Shown here in pieces: positions 9,001 through 12,440 of a DNA stretch of 12,440 nt. Source of the stretch: JAZDKP01 sp043802925 (GTDB lineage: Bacteria > Fibrobacterota > OXYB2-FULL-49-7 > JAEUSG01); contig JAZDKP010000328.1 of NCBI GenBank assembly GCA_043802925.1, positions 1-12,440 of the forward strand, in the 5' to 3' direction. Positions within the stretch are counted from its first letter, which is position 1, and every line of letters begins with the position of its first letter. The notes below the pieces were generated by a model. That model saw only the letters and a program-made list of their open reading frames with translations, did not search any database and had not been told where the DNA came from. The position numbers and the translations under genes are program-made.

Positions 9001-9666
9001 CTCCACGAAATATTCGAACACCTTGACTTCCACGCGCCCGGCCAGGCCGCCCCGCTCGTCCGGTCAACGCTGGACGCTTACGGGTTCACGAACATTTCCG
9101 AAGGGCCTGTCTGCGACATGGTGGAACGGGTGCTTTCCGTCCCGCTCGCACCGGGGCTCACCCTGGGACAGGTCAATGAAACGGACCGGCTTTCGGAACT
9201 CGAATTCTGCTTTCCACTGGCCCGTCTCAGCCGGCAGCGGCTGGCCGCTCTCTTTGCGGACGCGGGGGTCCGGGACTTTCCGGAACGGATTGAGCGCCTC
9301 GAATTCCAGCCCATGCGCGGTTATGTGCGGGGGTTCATGGATATTGTCTTTACACACAACGGCAAGCACTACCTCCTTGACTGGAAGTCCAACCATCTCG
9401 GCAACTCGCCCGGGGACTATGGTCAGGACGAAATGCGAACGGAAATGCTTCAAAGCTGCTACTTCCTGCAATACCACCTCTATGTTCTTGCGCTTCACCG
9501 GTACCTCTCCGTACGACTGAAGGACTATGATTATGAACGCTGTTTCGGCGGGGTCTATTATATTTTTCTACGTGGCGCAGGACTCGGCACACCCGGAAAC
9601 GGTATTTTTTATGACCGTCCTTCGGGCCAACTTGTTTTGGAGCTTGAAAGGGCGTTGCTCCCATGA
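6097..9666 (+). CDS. recB: Exodeoxyribonuclease V (RecBCD) subunit RecB, helicase-nuclease
   Basis: RecB is the 3'-5' superfamily 1 helicase and the only nuclease of RecBCD. Length is 1189 residues (E. coli 1180). Helicase motifs run in order: Walker A ASAGTGKT 19-26, motif II DEFQD 384-388, motif III GDPKQAIFAFRGAD from 413, motif IV TNYRSQE from 447, motif V TMHKSKGLEF 744-753 and motif VI YVALTRAK 812-819. The C-terminal nuclease domain keeps its metal-binding set: His970 (CLHEIFEH), Asp1082 (RGFMD), Asp1095 and Lys1097 (DWKSN). The 13- and 2-residue spacings between the last three equal those of E. coli D1067, D1080 and K1082. QYHLYVLAL, the tail of the RecB nuclease fold, follows. The protein should therefore be an active helicase and nuclease. 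A GGAAG at 6082-6086, inside the recC end, may serve as ribosome binding site. The stop overlaps the recD start by 4 nt. Confidence 0.97.
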   Translation: MLTFNLPDCPLDGTVLIEASAGTGKTYSITGLFLRLLLERKVPAGRILIVTFTEAATGEIRDRVRKGLLDMKALLEKRSNNDTDPVDPVLKALADKAGDSREALQRVRLALYDFDALAIHTIHSFCLRMLHEFAFESGARYDSRLLSDWEAGALSLGTAQDFWRTRLYNAPPLFLRAFFLQEGILSPEMFLPYIQKHLLEPGLVILPDTASFRLADFDRILEAAFKTIADIWAVSRSVIVDYLSTSRELKHRSFSTSSVARWASGIDALTAARDPLVQDKKVRLALDKFAYANVLANRTPLLCDVQHPEFFRACESLLTAFDRALTGLKGEFIRFFREDSQKKKETLNAQYFDDLLTAMHRALVDTESGFSTFVRGQYQAALIDEFQDTDPVQFEIFRSIFAKVPDRSLFLIGDPKQAIFAFRGADIATYLSAAKQVGDNTSFTLTTNYRSQERLVAGVKALFSACSAPFLTERIALPEVGAAGKADKKEPLLLDGCPGAGLHLLYLQSDTDPDAFLSAPDARARIARAVAAEVGRLLGLSGQGRAFLNDQTLRPQDLAVLVRSHDEAALMKAALTDAGIPAVLYSSGNVFKTDECVEFTRLLKAAAFPGNWRAVIAACATRLLGMEAAELLHLQDGSTDRDGLLSRFQEYRALWDGSGFAAMFHRFLRDFSVRERLLALPDGERRITNLLHLFELAARAAQEQRLTPLGLLLWLQGEREKKSEKSEENLLRLEKDEDAVRILTMHKSKGLEFPVVFCPFTWSASSLRSRDMVAFHSETDGRLSIDLGSDEIDAHIRLAENDQLAENLRLLYVALTRAKNRCYLYWGRFNTAETSAPAYLLHHPTTFTPGRIVEELGVHMRALSSAQMLERLRGIAAGSNGAIVLDDAPLFSVAPWQAAHSTKARPPLPEFSAALPRDWRVTSFSSLTRTAAHFDTTLDDEGLPAPVTEEVQPSGFFAFPRGALPGKCLHEIFEHLDFHAPGQAAPLVRSTLDAYGFTNISEGPVCDMVERVLSVPLAPGLTLGQVNETDRLSELEFCFPLARLSRQRLAALFADAGVRDFPERIERLEFQPMRGYVRGFMDIVFTHNGKHYLLDWKSNHLGNSPGDYGQDEMRTEMLQSCYFLQYHLYVLALHRYLSVRLKDYDYERCFGGVYYIFLRGAGLGTPGNGIFYDRPSGQLVLELERALLP

Positions 9667-11324
9667 AATTCCTTGACTCAGAACTTTTTTCCTCTCTGGA
9701 CCGCGCCTTTGCCCGTTGGATCGCCGGCCAGGTGAAAACAGACAATGAACTGCTCGCCCTTGTTGCGGCACTGCTCAGCCGCCAGCTTTCGGAAGGTCAC
9801 ACCTGCCTTGATTTGGCCGAAGCCATGCAGGACCCGGCCTTGTCCGGATACTTTCCTGTCAATACAATGTCCCTGCTTGAGAAACACCCGTTTATCAGCC
9901 ATGACGACAGTATGCAACAGCCTTTTATCATTAAAGATAACAACATTTTTCTCTATCGTTACTGGAAGTACGAAGAAAGGCTGTCCAAAGCTCTGCGTTC
10001 TCTTGCGGTTTCTACAAAAGGATGCGTGACAGAGGAATCCCGGCTTCAATCAGCCCTTGATATCCATTTTCCGGACAAGGAAGACCTCCAGCGCAAAGCT
10101 GTCCATACCGCGCTCACAAAATCATTGTGCATCATCACCGGCGGTCCGGGTACCGGTAAAACCTGGACCCTGGCCCGAATGCTGGCCGTTCTCCGGACAC
10201 TGGACCCCTCCGGAACGTTTCGTGTCGCACTCGCAGCCCCGACCGGCAAGGCCGCGCACCGCATGGAAGAGGCGCTCCGCGAAACGCTCCCCGGGAGTGA
10301 CCACGCAACCTATACCCTGCACCGGCTCCTGCGCCCTGTTCGCGACACCCCTTATTTCCGCTACAACGCGGAAAACCCATTACCTTTTGACATGGTTGTT
10401 GTGGATGAAGCCTCCATGGCCGACCTTGCACTTCTTTCAAAACTGACGGACGCACTGCCGGAAGACGGCCGACTGGTACTCATCGGTGACAAGGACCAAC
10501 TCGCCTCCGTGGAACCCGGTTCGGTCCTGGGTGATATATGCCTGGCCTGCGCTTCTTCGGACCTGCTCCAAGGCTGTCTGGTTGAGCTCACACGCCAACA
10601 CCGTTTCAAAGGGAACAGCCAGATTGAAACTCTCGCCGCAGCGGTCAAGTCCGGCAACGCAGCCGAAGCCGTGGCTATTTTGAATTCATCTGGAAACCTG
10701 ATTTCCCCCCCTGAAGGAAACCGGTTTCAGTCCATGCTCAAACTGAAAATGGAACCGGTTCTTAAAACGCTTTCCCGGGCCCGCACCCCGGAAGAACTCC
10801 TGGAAGAAATAGACCGATTTAGGATTCTTTGCGTGACGAACACCGGCAGGGCTGGAAAGGACAGCCTGAATCTGGGATTGTCCGCCCTGGCACGGAAACA
10901 GGCGGGACGCCCGGATGCAGCCGGCCCCTATCATGGAATGCCCGTGATGTGCCTGGAAAACGATTACACACTCGGCCTTTTTAACGGAGACACGGGAGTC
11001 ATTGGAGCCAGCGGTCAGGGACTTCGGGCGTTCTTTAGAACGGAGGGAGCGAACCTGCGGAACATACTACCGGGACGACTTCCCCTGCATGACACCTGTT
11101 ACGCGATGACTATTCACAAAGCGCAAGGATCCGAGTTTGAAAAGGTGTTGCTCATTCTTCCCGATAAAATGACCCCCCTCCTGACACGGGAGATTTTCTA
11201 TACCGCCATAACCCGGGCTAAAGAGCATATAGAGGTCTGGGGGAGACCGGAAATCCTGGAAATGACTGTCCTTCAACAACGGAAAAGGTATTCAGGCCTA
11301 ATACAAAAACTGACCAAATTTTAA
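9663..11324 (+). CDS. recD: Exodeoxyribonuclease V (RecBCD) subunit RecD, 5'-3' helicase
   Basis: RecD is the 5'-3' superfamily 1B helicase of RecBCD; it drives fast unwinding and licenses the RecB nuclease. The 553 residues are somewhat fewer than the 608 of E. coli RecD. The N-terminal RecB-contacting domain (about 1-125) includes LYRYWKYEERL (97-107), a typical RecD signature. Motor motifs follow: Walker A GGPGTGKT 160-167, motif Ia APTGKAAHRM, motif II DEAS 248-251, motif III GDKDQL 275-280, motif IV LTRQHRF 309-315, motif V TIHKAQGSEF 483-492 and motif VI YTAITRAKEH 513-522. It lacks the long N-terminal extension of the stand-alone RecD2 class, and its place after recB confirms RecD1. 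The ATG overlaps the recB stop as ATGA, so its synthesis is probably coupled to RecB. Codons in its first and last thirds look less GC-biased than in recB, an impression not measured. Last gene of the operon. Confidence 0.96.
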   Translation: MKFLDSELFSSLDRAFARWIAGQVKTDNELLALVAALLSRQLSEGHTCLDLAEAMQDPALSGYFPVNTMSLLEKHPFISHDDSMQQPFIIKDNNIFLYRYWKYEERLSKALRSLAVSTKGCVTEESRLQSALDIHFPDKEDLQRKAVHTALTKSLCIITGGPGTGKTWTLARMLAVLRTLDPSGTFRVALAAPTGKAAHRMEEALRETLPGSDHATYTLHRLLRPVRDTPYFRYNAENPLPFDMVVVDEASMADLALLSKLTDALPEDGRLVLIGDKDQLASVEPGSVLGDICLACASSDLLQGCLVELTRQHRFKGNSQIETLAAAVKSGNAAEAVAILNSSGNLISPPEGNRFQSMLKLKMEPVLKTLSRARTPEELLEEIDRFRILCVTNTGRAGKDSLNLGLSALARKQAGRPDAAGPYHGMPVMCLENDYTLGLFNGDTGVIGASGQGLRAFFRTEGANLRNILPGRLPLHDTCYAMTIHKAQGSEFEKVLLILPDKMTPLLTREIFYTAITRAKEHIEVWGRPEILEMTVLQQRKRYSGLIQKLTKF

Positions 11325-11373
11325 TTAACAAGCCAACTATTTTCGCAATTCATTTTACCACAGCATCTTACGT

Positions 11374-11408
11374 TATAATATTTTCCTATATTATATTAAA
11401 CTTTTTTT
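11374..11408 (+). repeat. AT inverted repeat followed by T tract, possible weak terminator
   Basis: TATAATAT (11374-11381) and its exact reverse complement ATATTATA (11388-11395) flank a 6-base spacer, and a run of seven T lies at 11402-11408. This could form an all-AU hairpin about 50 nt after the recD stop. Such a stem is too weak for a classic intrinsic terminator, and the T tract begins 6 bases after the stem. It may equally be a protein-binding site or chance symmetry in AT-rich DNA. Confidence 0.25.
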
Positions 11409-11413
11409 ATATT

Positions 11414-11441
11414 TTAACGACTAAACTGATGCTACTATAAT
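11414..11441 (+). promoter_or_regulatory. Candidate sigma70-type promoter for the VWA gene
   Basis: TTAACG (11414-11419, 4/6 to the -35 consensus) is followed after 16 bp by a perfect TATAAT (11436-11441). Transcription would start near 11448 and give a leader of about 66 nt. The change in protein class and the long AT-rich gap after recD support independent transcription of the downstream gene. Confidence 0.42.
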
Positions 11442-11503
11442 ACATTAAATACATTGCCTCGATAACGACGAAAGCTGAAATTTATTAAATCTTTTTTTAA
11501 TCT

Positions 11504-11509
11504 GAGGTG
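11504..11509 (+). promoter_or_regulatory. Shine-Dalgarno for the VWA gene
   Basis: GAGGTG lies 4 bases upstream of the ATG at 11514 and fits pairing to the 3' end of 16S rRNA. It is the clearest ribosome binding site in the window and decides the start codon; recC and the ABC-F gene have no comparable site. Confidence 0.65.
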
Positions 11510-11513
11510 TTCC

Positions 11514-12440
11514 ATGTTAAAAGCAAATGCTGTTGTCATGGTATTGGTTTTGTCCCTGTTTGCGCTTGTTTCACAGTCCGGCGCACAATTAACCTATGCC
11601 AAACACGTCCTTAACGACACCCTCAAGGCTGACACCATCTTCTTTCAGGGGTCTGACACGGGCATCACTACCGCCAAGGTCATATTAAAAGCCGAAGCCG
11701 GCAGCGGCCGCGGTGGACTCGATATCATGATGGTTCTCGACTTCAGCTTTTCCATGAAAAACTATTCAGCGGACGGCACGGGACGCAAGCTCTACCTCAT
11801 GGACGCGGCGTTAAAAAAGTTCGTGGGCAACCTCGACACGCTTGCGGACACCACGCTCACCCCCACCGGCCATTTGCAGCGCAACGACAATATTGCATTT
11901 ATGCGGTATGGCGGTATCGAAGCTTACCTGTTCGGCTATACGCCCAAAGTCACGCTTCCCTGGTGCGGTTACCAGATATTCCCCACGGCGCTCGATACCG
12001 CGCACTCCATCCGCGTTTACCCGCAGGACACGTTGGCCTTTGTCCCTGGCAGCATGGTGGGCGCCATCGACACTTTCATGGGGAAAGACATTTACGGCGC
12101 GCCTTGGGACAAATTACGACTGGATAATGGCGCCAGTTGGGGGCTAAAGCGTCTCATGTGGGACTACTGGCATTTCAGCTACGGGCTGGATACGGTATTT
12201 AACGCCACACGCCCACAGCGCTATGAATACGATTCCTCGTATTTTTTCCCCATGACACAGATGGTTGACTACTACTGGAGCGGCAACCCGCCGGATGAAC
12301 GCATTGGCGATACACAGACCGCCACCTATTACGCGTTGTGGAAATCCATCGATTACTGCATGAAGTACCGGACCAACTCGGGTTCGCAGCCGGTCATCAT
12401 CCTTTTGACGGACGGAACCGACAACCGCTCCAACGACCAG
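11514..12440 (+). CDS. Secreted von Willebrand factor A (VWA) domain protein, C-terminus beyond right edge
   Basis: The plus strand is open for 309 codons to the window edge, so the protein is incomplete. Residues 1-24 form a Sec signal peptide: Lys3, a hydrophobic core (VVMVLVLSLFALV) and a probable cut after SGA, before Gln25. There is no lipobox cysteine, so export to the periplasm, surface or medium is expected. A VWA domain follows: strand LDIMMVLD ends in the metal-site motif DFSFS (76-80), the first helix is about 93-107, strand DNIAFMRY begins at 125, the MIDAS threonine is probably Thr269 in TATYYAL, and IILLTDG spans 295-301. All three metal-ion-dependent adhesion site motifs are therefore present. 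About 120 residues (roughly 141-264), rich in Trp, Tyr and Phe, sit between the second strand and Thr269 where ordinary VWA domains have a short link. Only two cysteines, 151 and 282, occur in the visible mature part. Ligand and role are unknown; adhesion or envelope function is inference from the family. Confidence 0.87.
   Translation, partial: MLKANAVVMVLVLSLFALVSQSGAQLTYAKHVLNDTLKADTIFFQGSDTGITTAKVILKAEAGSGRGGLDIMMVLDFSFSMKNYSADGTGRKLYLMDAALKKFVGNLDTLADTTLTPTGHLQRNDNIAFMRYGGIEAYLFGYTPKVTLPWCGYQIFPTALDTAHSIRVYPQDTLAFVPGSMVGAIDTFMGKDIYGAPWDKLRLDNGASWGLKRLMWDYWHFSYGLDTVFNATRPQRYEYDSSYFFPMTQMVDYYWSGNPPDERIGDTQTATYYALWKSIDYCMKYRTNSGSQPVIILLTDGTDNRSNDQ

Larger units (their letters stand above)
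11325..11513. other. AT-rich intergenic region after recD
   Basis: A 189-bp stretch with no reading frame of note and a sharp drop in GC compared with the flanking genes. It holds an 8-bp AT inverted repeat followed by a T tract (possible weak terminator for recD), a candidate promoter with a perfect TATAAT, and the ribosome binding site of the following gene. No GC-rich hairpin is present, so a strong intrinsic terminator after recD is not evident. Confidence 0.6.

Noticed and set aside
2855..11324. Possibility that the helicase genes are part of an anti-phage island rather than housekeeping recBCD
   Set aside because: All three proteins carry canonical RecC, RecB and RecD signatures in a single operon, and no defence, integrase or mobile genes lie nearby.
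11483..11500. ATTAAA / TTTAAT hairpin just before the VWA ribosome binding site
   Set aside because: Six A-T pairs around a T-rich loop are too weak for a terminator or a meaningful leader structure, and such symmetry is expected by chance in this AT-rich stretch.
11842..12147. Plus-strand open frame of 101 codons in a second frame at the right end
   Set aside because: It lies out of frame within the VWA gene, whose open frame to the edge contains the signal peptide and all three metal-site motifs.
1..12440. tRNA or rRNA genes, insertion sequences, CRISPR repeats
   Set aside because: Reading both strands, I saw no cloverleaf-like segment, no transposase motif with terminal repeats and no regularly spaced direct repeats. 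Non-coding space totals under 300 bp.

Overview
The window comes from a bacterium of moderately high GC content with AT-rich intergenic regions. A complete recBCD-type operon and a protein with a classical Sec signal peptide fit a Gram-negative-type cell. The gene order (recC-recB-recD with no ptrA between) and the divergence from E. coli argue against an enterobacterium. I cannot fix the phylum from this sequence; Fibrobacterota-like or Spirochaetota-like lineages are guesses only.

Layout. (1) Positions 1-2759, minus strand: a two-gene unit encoding an ABC-F ATPase (891-2759) followed by a THUMP-type RNA methyltransferase of the RlmL/Trm14 family (1-894, cut by the left edge). The two overlap by 4 nt (ATGA). 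(2) Positions 2760-2854: a 95-bp AT-rich divergent promoter region with back-to-back sigma70-like boxes. (3) Positions 2855-11324, plus strand: recC, recB and recD, with a 2-bp gap and then a 4-bp ATGA overlap. All three are full length or nearly so, and the RecB and RecD motor motifs and the RecB nuclease residues are intact. (4) Positions 11325-11513: a very AT-rich intergenic stretch with an AT inverted repeat and a candidate promoter. (5) Positions 11514-12440, plus strand: the first 309 codons of a secreted von Willebrand factor A (VWA) protein, open at the right edge.

How the genes fit together: the left pair is ribosome-related, combining a translation-factor ATPase with an rRNA or tRNA guanine/adenine methyltransferase. 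The central operon encodes the three-subunit helicase-nuclease that processes double-strand DNA ends for recombination and destroys unprotected linear DNA. The right-hand gene is an unrelated exported protein with its own promoter and ribosome binding site.

I found no RNA genes, insertion sequences, CRISPR arrays or clear signs of horizontal transfer. I see no convincing new multi-gene system. The least ordinary item is the VWA protein, whose metal-site motifs are separated by an unusually long aromatic-rich insertion.
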